Shown here piece after piece: positions 35,600 through 46,053 of a stretch of 64,000 nt of DNA (within the stretch, counting starts at the first letter, position 1; each line of letters begins with the position of its first letter). The stretch is from Cryptomeria japonica (taxonomy: Eukaryota; Streptophyta; Pinopsida; Cupressales; Cupressaceae): assembly GCF_030272615.1 (NCBI RefSeq), contig NC_081413.1, positions 720,511,367-720,575,366 of the forward strand. Direction: 5' to 3'. Position numbers and translations under genes: made by a program. The notes under the pieces are model-generated. The model was not told the DNA's origin, did no database searches, and saw only the letters and a program-made list of their open reading frames with translations.

Positions 35600-38500
35600 T
35601 CAACCTTGTAACTGTATGGTTACAATTTGAAAAATATCCGCCAAAACCAAATTTATGCTGTCCATAAACTTCTTACTATCTTTTATTGCTGCCTCTGTTC
35701 TTTGAACTATACTGGTGAGGTGCTGCATATGCTCTGCCGGTGTTTTCTGTCCTTGTATTAATACCTCATATATTTCCTTCCTCAAGGATGCTAGATAGTC
35801 CAGTCTTGGACTTAGTCTTTGTCTCAGATTCTTAGCCTTGTTTATTATTGTTTCCTTTTCTCTTTCTAACTTAAGTAATTCATCCTCAAAACTTGTTATC
35901 TTTTGCTCAAAAACTGATAATGTATCAGCTGAGTTAACAAAACTATCAACAAGTTTATTGATTTCATCCCATACCTTGCTCATTTTCTTATCTATGTCAA
36001 CTGTTAGGAAGTTTGTCTTACAAATGTCTCTGTATAGAGTTTTTAATTCCTTCAATGAGTTGCATAGTTCTGGCAGAATTGTGTCAAATTCCCTAGTACA
36101 CTTCTTCATTTGGTCCTCAAAGATTTTTTTTTTTTTTTTTTCTAATTTCTCTTTGAATGCCTTTTCCTATAATTGCTCAACTGTCACTGTGTTGTCAGTA
36201 ATGTACTTAGACAAAGTGTCGAGTTGGCTGAAAGAATCCTTATTATCTATGTTATAGTTTGGAGCTATCATTTTCAAAACTGGGATTGTGTCATCTATAG
36301 CTTTATAGGCTTGTGAACTACAATCTGTTATTTTCTTAATAGAGTCCAAAAGAATTTCAGTTACATTTGTTGATTTGTAACCTGCTGAGGAGGAACCAAC
36401 ATTCTGAATTCCGCTAGTGGAGGAAGTAACCATGCTTATAGTGACCTCTGGTAAGTCAGTCTATGTTTCCATTTCCTTAAGCAAGGGTTTTTGTTTCTCT
36501 CTTGTTGCCAGTGGCACTGTTTCTACATGAACCTGTTCCTGTTCTGGAGCCTGTTGCTCTGTTTGTTAATTTGTTTCAGTCTCTGTCTGAGTCTCTACCT
36601 GTTGATCTCTGCTATCATCTGCCGGTTTCTCTGTGTCATCAATTTTGTTAGTTAGCGGTGGCTCACTAGCCATGTCAGTCTTACTGGTTGAGTCCTTGTC
36701 TACCACAATGTTGACCTTTTGAGTATCAACATCTACTGTGTATAGTAATTCTGAATTAGGATCGGTATCCTCTATATCCATACTCTCATCTGCCGGTTGA
36801 TCTTCAGTTGTTGTTACCAGTGGAGTAGTCAGAGATGGTGGGGATAATTTATCCTTTATTTTGATGCTAGGCGGTCCACCAACCTTTCCTTTACCCTTAT
36901 CTTTGTCCTTTTGATAGACTTTGATAGGCTTGGGGTTCCTATACTCTTCCTGCTTTTCTTTCTCCACAAGGAATATATCCCATGCATTTTCTATATCTCA
37001 TGTTACCTCTTTTACTCTTCCTACCATGAGTGCAATATGCTAGTGTGTAGTAGAGAATACTGACCGGTTGGCTTCTGCAATTAAGTCATCTATCTCCTTT
37101 GGTGAGTTTACTGGGTAAACAACAAGTAATTTTTCAACTTTTATCTTTTTATCAAGCTCTACATTAACTTGTCTCCTTGCTTTCAGTCTTTTATATAGAT
37201 CATTTGGTAGTTCATCTACAACTTCCAATAGGAACTTCTTATACATATCCAAGTGTAAAATAACATTGTTCTCCACTTATTCTTTATCATCTGCTGATAG
37301 TGTATCATATAATTTTTCTATGTTCTTGAGTTTTCCTTCCTCCGTGATTTCATTCAGTAATACATCAATTGGGGCAATGTTTTGTTGAGTCCTTTTCCTC
37401 TTAGGTGTTAGCTTTTTCTTTGGGGTTGTCTTCTTTACCAGAGACCTCACAGCCTATTGTTTTTGTCTAGTCCTTCTAGGCGAGGGTGTGGATGCCAATG
37501 AAGGACCCCTTTTCCTTACAACTCTTTTGAATGCTGCAGGCATATCACTTTCATAAGAAGTGGCTACTAGTGATAGGTGAGTTTTAGGTTGTAATGCTTC
37601 CAACTCATCTTCAATGATACCAGTTTATTTTAGTACATCTTCTTTGATGGCTTTTGCCTGCCTTGACCCTCTTCTCACAATTGCTTCAACCTTCTTTACT
37701 CTCTTCTTAGTTTGAATTTGGCTTTCAATGGTCTCAACACTACCAAATACTTCTTCCTTGGGTTCCTTAGGTGCTTCCAGAAGGGCTTTTGCATAAGTTT
37801 CAATGATGTGATCATTGGTCTCATAGCCCATTTTAGTAACCCAAATTATTCTTGGGATCATTGCTTCCATCCAGATCTCATCCTTTTTAATTACAAAGCA
37901 TATATCATCCTTATATTTGTTAATAATTTTCTGTGACAGTCTGATTCTTTTGTTCATTCTGGCCTTTAGTGCTTGAAAGTATTCACTGATATTCTTTTCC
38001 TTGTTTTCACCCATGTTGTTGAATAGGTCTGATAACTGTTTCCCTACTGGTATGTCAAATCCAAGGCTCTTGTTGCCTATACCGGGAACCTGTTTGGTTA
38101 TGTGTAGCATTAAGCATACAAGTAAGTTACCAAATCTAAAAGTCCCTTTCTTATCCTTCTTGATTTTCGCTAAATTATCAATCCATCCTTTAGCCATTCA
38201 CATACATCAATTTTCACATTGTCCTTAACCATGTCATGAGCACTCTTTATGCATAAACTTGAAACTGAGTTAAGTCTATTTGCATGAGTTGCTTTGGTAC
38301 CTAGAATCATGCTAATGAATCTCAAATTTGTATCAGTTACATCATTAACTCTCAATGATCTTTTGTTAGATGTTGCACCGGTTAAGTTTGTTACCAGGTC
38401 ATTCGAGACCTTCTTTGTTTTGTCTGGTCTGTTATCGGTGGAAGGTAACCCTGTTATAGCTTTCACAACTTCCTTTGTAATTTTGTGAACTGAATCAAGC

Positions 38501-38874
38501 CAAAAGAATGTACCGTGCACTCTACTCAATACTATCCTAATAACATCCTTAGGAAAGTCCAAAATACTAAGGATCTTAGTGAATCCTAGGGTTTCAACAA
38601 TTTTATGTTTAGGCTTCACATTTCCGGAATTATCACATATAACAGTTTTATACATGTTTTTAATTTCTTCATCTCCTAGTTCTTCTACGTGGCAATGGAT
38701 GTACATTCTGGGGTCTTCTGCAAATACAACTCCTTTGGGAATTTGGGAGAATGCACCAACATTGTCATCCTTTTTAGCTATCTCGGGAACTAGCTGGAAC
38801 ACGGGCCTAGGGCGTTTGATTACCTCGACTACAGTAGGGTTTGCTATGAATTCAAGTGCATAAGAAGATGCCAT
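35600..38874 (-). pseudogene. Second ORF of element D, about 1,090 codons, function unknown
   Basis: The frame begins at ATG 38874 (MASSYALEFIANPTVVEVIK); an ATG five codons earlier, at 38889, is also possible. It runs to about 35600 with a frameshift near 38180, stops near 37622, 37457, 37277, 37037, 36998, 36563 and 36164, and a shift near 36140. The first 400 residues are mixed alpha-type sequence with FFWLDSVHKITKEVVKAITG and LLVCLMLHITKQVPGIG. A Lys/Arg-rich region follows, then an acidic Thr/Ser/Asp-rich linker, and the last 170 residues form a likely coiled coil (LKLEREKETIINKAKNLRQR). No transmembrane anchor stands out. I do not recognise the family. Its place between gag and the 3' LTR suggests a structural or host-interaction role, which is inference. 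Confidence 0.6.
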
Positions 38875-39017
38875 GATTATAAATACCATTATCTGCCTTT
38901 GGAAAGATTGAATGCTGAAATCCTTTGCTTCTTTTCTTGAAATGCCTTAGCTCTGGAGATTTCGCGCTCTTTGAATGTTTGAATGCTCGGTGAAGTGAAA
39001 TGGAGCCAAAACCAATG

Positions 39018-39024
39018 ATTTATA
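39018..39024 (-). promoter_or_regulatory. Possible internal TATA box for the second ORF of element D
   Basis: The minus strand reads TATAAAT here, 150 bases before the ATG at 38874, in a 340-bp non-coding spacer. That spacing would give an ordinary leader of about 115 bases. The call rests on one motif. Confidence 0.35.
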
Positions 39025-39216
39025 ATGTCAATTCGCCAACTACCACATTTAATGCATGCCAGTTAAGTAATCACTTAACTTTGCTTGCCGGTATAGAAAT
39101 AATTTCTACCTTTACCATCAACCGAGGGAATAATAGCATATGTCTCATTTGATTGCCAATTTCTCAAGGAAACTTCTTCAATTTGATGACGAGCTTCTTG
39201 CCGGTGGAGCACTACT

Positions 39217-40314
39217 CTATTCTTCCAGTGGAGTGTTGATTGGTTCTACTGGTGGAGGAGTATTTTCAACATTATTTAGGTCTAACTTTCTAATCCATTG
39301 TTTTGAGAATTCTTGCTTAACCTCATCAACTTTTTCTTTTCCTTTCAAACTAGAACTTTTGTTGTCTGCCGGTGATCCTTTACTTCTGCAAAATTTTGCA
39401 ATATGCCCAATTTTGTTACATGCATAGCAAGTCACATTATTCTTCTGAATATCTTTCCCATAACCTATGCTAGTTTGTGTTCTACATTGATTAAATAGGT
39501 GTCCAAATCTTCCACAAACATAACATCTCACATTCATTCTGCAATTTTCAGAGTTATGACCAATTTTGTTGCATTTTGAACATTGACCGGTGGGTGTATT
39601 TGTATTCTGATAATTTCTAGATCTACATTGATTTGTTCTATGACCATACTTATTACAGTTAAAGCATTTTCCATTGAATTTATAAGCATTAGGTTGTCTT
39701 ACCAATTTGCTATGATTCTGTGTGTTTGCAGTACCGAAGCTTTCACCAACTTCAAAGCCAATTCCACAAGTGTCACCTTTAGGTTTTTGATTCTTCACCA
39801 AGTTACCAAGTTCTTCTGAGATTTTCTTGAATTTTTCTTTGTGTTGATTTGCAACATCTAGTTCTCCTTCTAAGATCTCTTTTTGTCTCATCAGTTCATT
39901 GGAGTCATTCTGTGTGTGCATCAGATCTGTCTTTAACAAATCATTTTCATAGCTGAGTCTGGTGTTCTCATTTGCTGCATCACTTAGTCTTCTGGTCAAA
40001 TCTTCTTCATTCTTCTTTCTATCTTCAATTTCTTTACAAAATCTCATAGTCATATCCTGCATCTCATTCCTTGTTGTCATGTTCTCTTGTTTTAGCTTGC
40101 ATATCTGCTCATTAAGAGTTTCTTTTTCATCATCCTCAATTTGCATCTTTTCACAGAGTTCTCTTCTCTTATTTCTTGCAATGGTAAGATTTTCTTGAAG
40201 TGCTTGAATAATTTCCTGAGCTGCCTTTAGATCATCTTCAAGTTTCATATTTTTCAATTTTTCTGTATCAAAGTCTGAGAGAGCTGCTTCTAATTGCTTC
40301 ATCAAGTTTTCCAT
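39217..40314 (-). CDS. Gag-like coiled-coil protein with four CCHC zinc knuckles (element D)
   Basis: From ATG 40314 (MENLMKQLEAALSDF) the frame is open for 365 codons. Residues 1 to about 170 form an almost unbroken coiled coil. A Lys-rich hinge and the copia-gag-like GIGFEVGESFG follow. Then come four knuckles with C-2-C-4-H-4-C spacing: CFNCNKYGHRTNQC, CSKCNKIGHNSENC, CYVCGRFGHLFNQC and CYACNKIGHIAKFC. The ATG is 57 bases after the primer site, so this is the first gene of the element RNA. The usual copia gag N-terminal domain (FDGxNYxxW type) is absent. Four knuckles is more than the one or two common in plant gag. An RNA-binding, packaging role is likely from the family. It is the only long retroelement frame here without an internal stop. 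Confidence 0.75.
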   Translation of the reverse strand: MENLMKQLEAALSDFDTEKLKNMKLEDDLKAAQEIIQALQENLTIARNKRRELCEKMQIEDDEKETLNEQICKLKQENMTTRNEMQDMTMRFCKEIEDRKKNEEDLTRRLSDAANENTRLSYENDLLKTDLMHTQNDSNELMRQKEILEGELDVANQHKEKFKKISEELGNLVKNQKPKGDTCGIGFEVGESFGTANTQNHSKLVRQPNAYKFNGKCFNCNKYGHRTNQCRSRNYQNTNTPTGQCSKCNKIGHNSENCRMNVRCYVCGRFGHLFNQCRTQTSIGYGKDIQKNNVTCYACNKIGHIAKFCRSKGSPADNKSSSLKGKEKVDEVKQEFSKQWIRKLDLNNVENTPPPVEPINTPLEE

Positions 40315-40370
40315 GTCTACCAGTGTCAAGATCTTCCTCAAGCTGTTAGGCTTCTAAAAATAGAGGACCA

Positions 40371-40383
40371 GGCTCTGATACCA
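40371..40383 (-). promoter_or_regulatory. Primer-binding site of element D
   Basis: The minus strand reads TGGTATCAGAGCC, complementary to initiator methionine tRNA, preceded by CTAACAAT. It shows that the lost 5' LTR ended here. Confidence 0.85.
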
Positions 40384-40391
40384 ATTGTTAG

Positions 40392-41017
40392 TTCTGATAA
40401 CTCCACAACAAAATGGGATAGCAAATTTAATGAAATAGAACAATTGTTGAAGCTTCTAGAACCATGTTGATTCATGATGAAGCACCAAAAATGTTTTGGA
40501 GAGAAGAAGTTAGCACTATTGTCTACACTTTGAATCGTGTACTTGTCAATAGAGGTAACAACAAAACACCTTATAAATTATTGCATGGCAAGACTCCTAA
40601 TGTAAGTTACTTTAAACTTTTTGGGAGTATATGTTTCATTAGACGTGATGATTACACTGGAAAATTTGATGCAAAGTATGATGAAGGTTATTTTCTTAGT
40701 TACTCTACAAAGAGTAAGGCTTTGAAATGTTATAACAAGAGAACAAAAAGGATCATTGAGAGTGCAAATGTGAAGGTAAATGAACTCTCTGAGAAATCTG
40801 ATAAGACCAGCAGATCTGAACTTGAGAAAGATGAAGAAAAACTTGTGTTCATTGAACTGGAAGTACAAAAGAATGATGAGAAAGAAAATGTAGAAATAGG
40901 TGCTCAACTGGTAAATGAAGAGAATGATGAAGAAGATGAAGAACATGAAGTAGAAGACACAACAATGGAACTAGTAATACCAAGATATGTCATACTGAAT
41001 CATTTAGAAGAACAAAT
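40392..41017 (+). pseudogene. Outer copia element B, segment 1: end of integrase
   Basis: The frame starts at TPQQNGIA (40400), the integrase motif that holds the catalytic Glu region. After a small frameshift near 40430 it continues as NRTIVEASRTMLIHDEAP, FWREEVSTIVYTLNRVL, VSYFKLFGSICFI and an acidic linker. It is interrupted at 41017 by element E. The N-terminal half of integrase, protease and gag are missing; sequence of element D lies there instead. The homologous part of element F is at 56130-56770. Confidence 0.85.
41013..41017 (+). repeat. Target-site duplication of element E, left copy
   Basis: CAAAT here is repeated at 52285-52289. Removing element E with one copy restores the reading frame of copia element B. 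Confidence 0.92.
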
Positions 41018-41795
41018 TATTTATGGTGAAAATGGATAACAACAACATTGAAAGACTAAATGAATTCAACCACCTAGCCTAACAACAACAAAGATCCACC
41101 ATAACATATGAAGATTACCTAAGACAATGCAAATCAAATGAAATCACAAAGATTATACCATCACATGTCCAATAGGGTTTGAACCTCCATTCTTCCTATC
41201 TCCATTGATCTTGCTTGATATATTTGCTCTCAGATTTTATATGTGCACAAGAGCTCAACAAAGAATGGAAATGTGGTTGCAAGTAGGCTTGATTGCATAT
41301 GCAAGTTCGAAAGCGTAGTCGGGGCTGAATGCATAGTGAGTGAGGGTTTGATAATGAAGGAAGCATCTCCTTATATAGAAGACACTATATGAAATGGAGG
41401 GATAAGATTGAGAGGTGTAAAAGAGGTCGGCTATGATTAGAGGGTAGGTAAAAGAAATAATAAAATAATAAGAGGGGTAGGTAGTGTAGGAATTAAGAGA
41501 TGAATGACATGTGTCATGGGTAGAAAAGGCTAATGAATTAATTAAATAAATAAAGATTCATTTAATTAATAGAAGAAGTGGGATCAATTAAATAAATAAG
41601 ATATTTATTTAATTTAGAAAAAGAGATAATTTAAATAAATAAAAGTATTTATTTAAATGAGAAATAAGGATAGAAGAGGATAAATGAATGAATTAAATAA
41701 ATAAAGATTTATTTAATTAATAGAAGAATTAGGCTAAAATAATTAAATAAATAAAATATTTATTTAATTAGACTGGACAATTTTAGGTGTCTACA
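41018..41795 (-). mobile_element. 3' LTR of element E
   Basis: The plus-strand right end is GTGTCTACA. The polypurine tract complement TTTTGCCCCTCTTT follows at 41796-41809. AATTAAATAAATAAA repeats fill 41530-41770. Confidence 0.93.
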
Positions 41796-41809
41796 TTTTG
41801 CCCCTCTTT

Positions 41810-42150
41810 GAGACAATGCGGCTTGTCGTGTTGTTTCAAAGAAAATAAGATGAACTGATACAAAGTTGCCCCAAGATGGGAATGATATGCCCCCTTGAGA
41901 GATTGGATGAAAATGTCTAAAAATATCACAGACAATCTCTCGATAAGAGAGAAATGCTAGAAAGGAATGAGAAGATAGGATAGAGTGACAGAGTCATAGG
42001 ATAAAGAAAACTGACTCGGGAAACGAGGGCTAGGGCTAGGGCTAGGGTAGTCTATAAGATAGACCACAAGGGGAATACATCCTCATTGTCATCCACACAT
42101 CCAAGAGATTAGAGTGTAGAGAGAGAATAGAGTAGCAACAGTTAGCAGTG
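41810..42150. other. 3' region of element E upstream of the antisense gene
   Basis: This is non-coding. GGGCTA is repeated four times near 42030-42055. For the antisense gene this would be promoter and leader, but no clear TATA box is seen. Confidence 0.4.
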
Positions 42151-43304
42151 ATGGCTTTGGTTCACAGATTCGATCGCGTTTGCCGATTTCAAAGGCTAGT
42201 AGATGTAGGAGAGCTGGTAAGTACCACAAAACCTCCTTGTACTTTGTCACAATAAATATTGTCATAAATGCGTCATAGGTAGCACAATAAATGCATTTAG
42301 GTATGTCAAAAAAGGTCAAAAAATGCTTAGGCGTGTCTATGTTTGTGCTAGGCACATTTGTGCAATATGTAAGCGCGTTTATGTCTTCTAAGCCAAATTG
42401 GCAGTTCTGTGATGAACATACGCTGTCGATTGGATAAGCTGCTGAGAGGATACACTCAAGCAGGTCCTCTAGGGAAGACTAGGATAGATCGAGGCACTTT
42501 GTGATGAAAAATGAGTACCAAGACATAGTACTTTGTGATGAACATGGAGTACTAATATGAGCAGCACTTTGTGATGAACAGTGAGTTCAAATGTAAGCAT
42601 CACTTTGTGATGAACAGGGAGTGCAAAAACACGTAGTACTTTGTGATGAACAAGGAGTACCACTAGGATAAATAGCAACACTTTGTGATGAACAATGAGT
42701 GTCACTAGAATAGAAGCAACACTTTGTGATGAATAGTGAGTGTCACTTTGACTGACACAGCTGATTTGCTTGACTGCAGGAGTACCTAACTATGTTAGAG
42801 TCACGGGAGAGATTCCCATCGACTCAGAGGTTATGACCAGAGTTGACATTTGAGGACAGAGCTGCGATTGAGGTTATGGGTTTGCAATATATTCTATGTG
42901 TGCCTGAGTTTCAGGCGAACATGGGTTTGCTGACTGCATTAGCTAAGAGATGGCATTCTAAGACATGCACATTCCATTTGCCAATAGGTGAGATGACAGT
43001 CACCTTAGAGGATGTGTACAGGATACTGAGGATACCGATCGATGGGGAGTTAGTTCCTTATGATCGAGACGGAGACAGGAATGCTTTGAGATGAGTATTT
43101 CAGGATCCCAGACTGGAGATGAGGGCTGGACACGTGGCTTGGGATACCATGACACGGACAGGATTAACACTACTAGCAGTGTTGGCAGGAGTTATTAGTG
43201 GGTTCTTCTGTCCAGATAGGGCGACACGAGGATTGGTTGTAGCCATATGTATTTTGACATCATTGTATCATGACACTTATGATTTTGATATATATATGAG
43301 ATGA
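42151..43304 (+). pseudogene. Plant mobile domain (PMD) gene carried antisense in element E, two exons, decayed
   Basis: Exon 1 is 42151-42216 (MALVHRFDRVCRFQRLVDVG) with a consensus GTAAGT donor. Exon 2 starts at 42780 after TTGACTGCAG and stays in phase. The PMD core is clear: LLTALAKRWHSKTCTFHLPI, then GEMTVTLEDVYRILRIPIDG, the same pattern as MAIN/MAIL-type plant proteins. In-frame TGA codons at 42834, 43092 and 43302 each look like CGA (Arg) changed at a CG site. Between them the frame continues as VFQDPRLEMRAGHVAWDTM and on to about 43301. PMD is known in host MAIN-like proteins and in several mobile elements, including as antisense ORFs of Tat-lineage gypsy elements. The gene runs opposite to the host element and lies between pol and the 3' LTR. 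The retained intron shows that it was not copied in from spliced mRNA in its own sense. Confidence 0.82.
42496..42750 (+). repeat. Minisatellite of about seven units in the PMD intron
   Basis: CACTTTGTGATGAACA followed by a GAGT word recurs seven times at intervals of about 35-42 bp, with the spacers varying. The minus-strand frame reading VHHKV repeats is only a translation of this array. Confidence 0.93.
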
Positions 43305-44858
43305 TTCATCCTTGTGGCAGCTATATGCATGTGTACCTATGTGATGTATGTTTCTATGTGGTGCTTATGATATGGATGCAAATATGTACATAATGAAATG
43401 CAATATTTTTGTTCTTTTATGTTTTATATGTTATGCCAATGCAAATATGAATGTATGAAATGCAAATGAATATGATAATGTAAATGATTATTTACATGAT
43501 GAAAATGTAAAATGTGCTAATATGTGTTGTGTGCAGGATATGGTGCAATTGTGATATCTATATGTATGTATGAAATGCTAACATGTGATAATGCAAGTGC
43601 AACTACATGAAATGCAAATATTTTTGGTGTGTCATTATACTCAGTCATGTGATAGCGGGCTACACGGACTTAAGAAGAACGATGGAAGTCAATCAAGAAA
43701 GGGGGATGAAAGATAGAAGATATGAAAGTGAAAAAGCTTCTTGTGCATTATCATCATTGAGATTTATTATGGAAGTAGGTTATGACAATCGAGGCATATG
43801 TTTGACCCAAATAGTCATTGTACCTGTTGGCATGGAGATAAGACAGTCACAAACAAGGAATGACCCAGTTCATAGTAGACTCACAACGTCCTCATATACT
43901 TGGACAAGTCATAGCATTACTAAGAGACAATCCGCATACAACAAATAAAATAGGTGACAATACCCCATCCTCGCCTTTCCAGTCAAAGACATCCTAGAGA
44001 TAGAATCTCTAGTCAGAGACATCCTGGAAAAGCTAAAAGACATGTCACCAAAAGATAAAATCAAAAGAAAACCAAGACTTGACACAAACATTCACTGTAG
44101 TCCTCAAATTTAGTGTCTCTTGTCACTTGTATAAGTCGTATTTGATTGTGGTCACAATGTTTACTTTCACAAAAATGATAGATAGCACTGAACCATAATG
44201 TTGTCTGAGTTTGTTGAAAGATTTGATTTGTTGAAGCCCATTGTTGCTGCTGTGTCTCATCTAAAACTGATTGAATCCATGAAACTGATACTTTATTGTG
44301 GAGAAGATGAAACTTTATTGTGATACAAATGTTAATTTATTGTGGATTTGTGCACGGATAGACTGAAGAAGAGTGGAATAAACTATACTCCTCGAAACAT
44401 GTGATGTTCTTAGTTTCACACCCATTTCTAGACATAGGATTTGCCTTAGCCACAGATAGGAGCTGATTTATTATGGATTGAAACGAGCGAAAAGGAATGT
44501 TTATTATGAATGGCTAACCAATCTTGGGTAGATCAATAACAAGCCATGATGGGAATGGGTAAGTTTATTATGAATGGATAGGATGTGAGTGTGTGCAAAG
44601 TGAAAGGATGAAATGGAATCCTGAAGGAGGGAGGAGCAATGTCTCTACACATGGCGCCGGTGACCCAGTTTTCACCAATGTACTTGCCGAGGGAGCCACC
44701 GAAGTGGTTTTCACCATTGGACGGAATGTTTTTCTTTACTTTTTTTAATTTTTTAATTTTTTTGTGTCACAAGGTGCCTGTTTGCTAGGTTTTCACCAAG
44801 TAACAATTTTTTTATTTTATGATTTTTTTGTATTTTTAAATTAGGATACTTTGAAGAG
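43305..44858. other. Rest of the 3' region of element E, no gene seen
   Basis: ATG-rich low-complexity sequence covers 43320-43620, with words like ATGAAATGCAAAT. TTTATTGTGGA is repeated near 44290-44350. GGTGCCTGTTTGCTAGGTTTTCACC at 44773 (first 20 bases GGTGCCTGTTTGCTAGGTTT) is the reverse complement of a motif in element A near 3861. No protein domain is found. Confidence 0.45.
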
Positions 44859-45120
44859 TTATGTGTTAAACCTGTAAAGGTGCATGCTATTGATAGGACC
44901 CTCCAAAGGTTCACCCTCTGTGGTTGAGAGATGATATGCACCAGATCCATATGCTACTGTGATGATGTAAGGACCAAGCTAGTTTGGTTCGAACTTGCCC
45001 TTCTCTTTGTCTTGTTGATTTATAGGATTTTCTTTGAGAACTAAGTCACCCACCTCAAATGTGTGAGGCTTTACCTTGTGATTGTAGTTGCATTGTTCTT
45101 TGATCTGAATGATGTGTAGC
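44859..45120 (-). pseudogene. C-terminal remnant of integrase in element E
   Basis: The minus-strand frame reads CNYNHKVKPHTFEVGDLVLK, then KGKFEPN, a TAG where homologues have Trp, LGPYIITVAYGSGAYHLST and an end at MHLYRFNT. This is the GPY/F-type tail of a gypsy integrase. Everything between protease and this tail that a gypsy element needs is gone. Confidence 0.8.
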
Positions 45121-46053
45121 TCGAGTGACTATCTTCCTTGATAAAGGAACTGAGATAGAATTACTAGTGTGTAGACTACACAAGCCCATATGCGTGTCAC
45201 CTAAAGAAGTTTGGGAATCCCTGATAGAAAAGTCCTTCGAGGAAGCTCCATTAAAGGTCCATGATGTATCACTAGAAGGGAATGGATGTGTGAAACAAGT
45301 GGATGAGTGATGAAGGCTTATGATTGCGAAAAGAAGTGAAAGTAGGATAGCATGATGGAGACTTAGGATCAAAAAGTATGCTTTTTGACTTGAAATTTTA
45401 GAACTTTTGCCCCTAGTTATTTTGATATTAGGGGAGATCAATTCTTGTTCTTTTTCGTTCATAGGATTTTTATCCATGACTTTGATTTTTGCAGAGTCCA
45501 GTAGCTTTTGATTTTGATTTGGACTAAAGGATTTTTCTTTATTATTGACTTTTAGATTTTTCTGTTCATAGCATGATTTTTGATCCCCAATGAGTAAGGG
45601 CTTTTGTAATTCTTGTTGATCCAAGTCTATAAGTGGAGTGGAAATGGAATGAGTGGATGATATGGTAAGGCTATGTGAGCTCTCAAGAGGGCTGGGGATA
45701 CGCTCAATAGATTCTTCGGTGGAACCACTCTTAGGACTATTGATATCAAAAGTTGCTTGCACCACTAGAGGAGATTTGCATTCAGACTTAGTAGCCACAA
45801 CACTAGGTGGTTCACACCTAATTCCTTGGCATTGCAAATTATTTATAGATTGTTCCTGTTGACTGAATACCTTAGGAGATAATGGGAGTTGATCAACATG
45901 AAAGATATACTCACCACATCCCATGTCTTTAATCTTGAACTTTTCTTTGATATCTGCTTGTTTTGATGTAAAAGATTTCAAGGATTCTGGATCCACATAT
46001 GTCGATGAAGGAATAGCCTCTCGATTGACTGGTATTGTTATTTTTGATCTAGG
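45121..46053 (-). pseudogene. Ser-rich linker of the element E polyprotein
   Basis: An open stretch in the minus strand (TSKQADIKEKFKIKDMGCGE and on) is Ser/Gln/Lys-rich with a hydrophobic part (AYFLILSLHHAILLSLLFAI near 45340). It follows the protease after a TGA near 46047 and would normally lead to the reverse transcriptase. Instead it runs into the integrase tail in a different frame. The deletion point lies somewhere in 45120-45400. Confidence 0.55.

Larger units (their letters stand above)
34595..40391 (-). mobile_element. Pol-less LTR element D (copia-like), 5' LTR lost
   Basis: On the minus strand the order is primer site (TGGTATCAGAGCC at 40383-40371), a coiled-coil/four-knuckle frame, a 340-bp spacer, a second long frame, polypurine tract and 3' LTR. 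No protease, integrase or reverse transcriptase is present anywhere between them. The 5' LTR is reduced to at most TGTTAG (40386-40391), matching the CTAACA end of the 3' LTR, and is followed directly by the integrase sequence of element B. Such elements must have been copied by the enzymes of a relative. The second ORF, placed after where pol would be, recalls the env-like extra ORF of Sirevirus-type copia elements, but I cannot show homology. Confidence 0.75.

Noticed and set aside
42029-42060. GGGCTA repeats suggesting telomere-like DNA
   Set aside because: Only about four units, and not the plant telomere unit TTTAGGG.
42469-42705. Minus frame with repeated VHHKV motifs, like a repeat protein
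   Set aside because: It is the reading of the minisatellite in the PMD intron.
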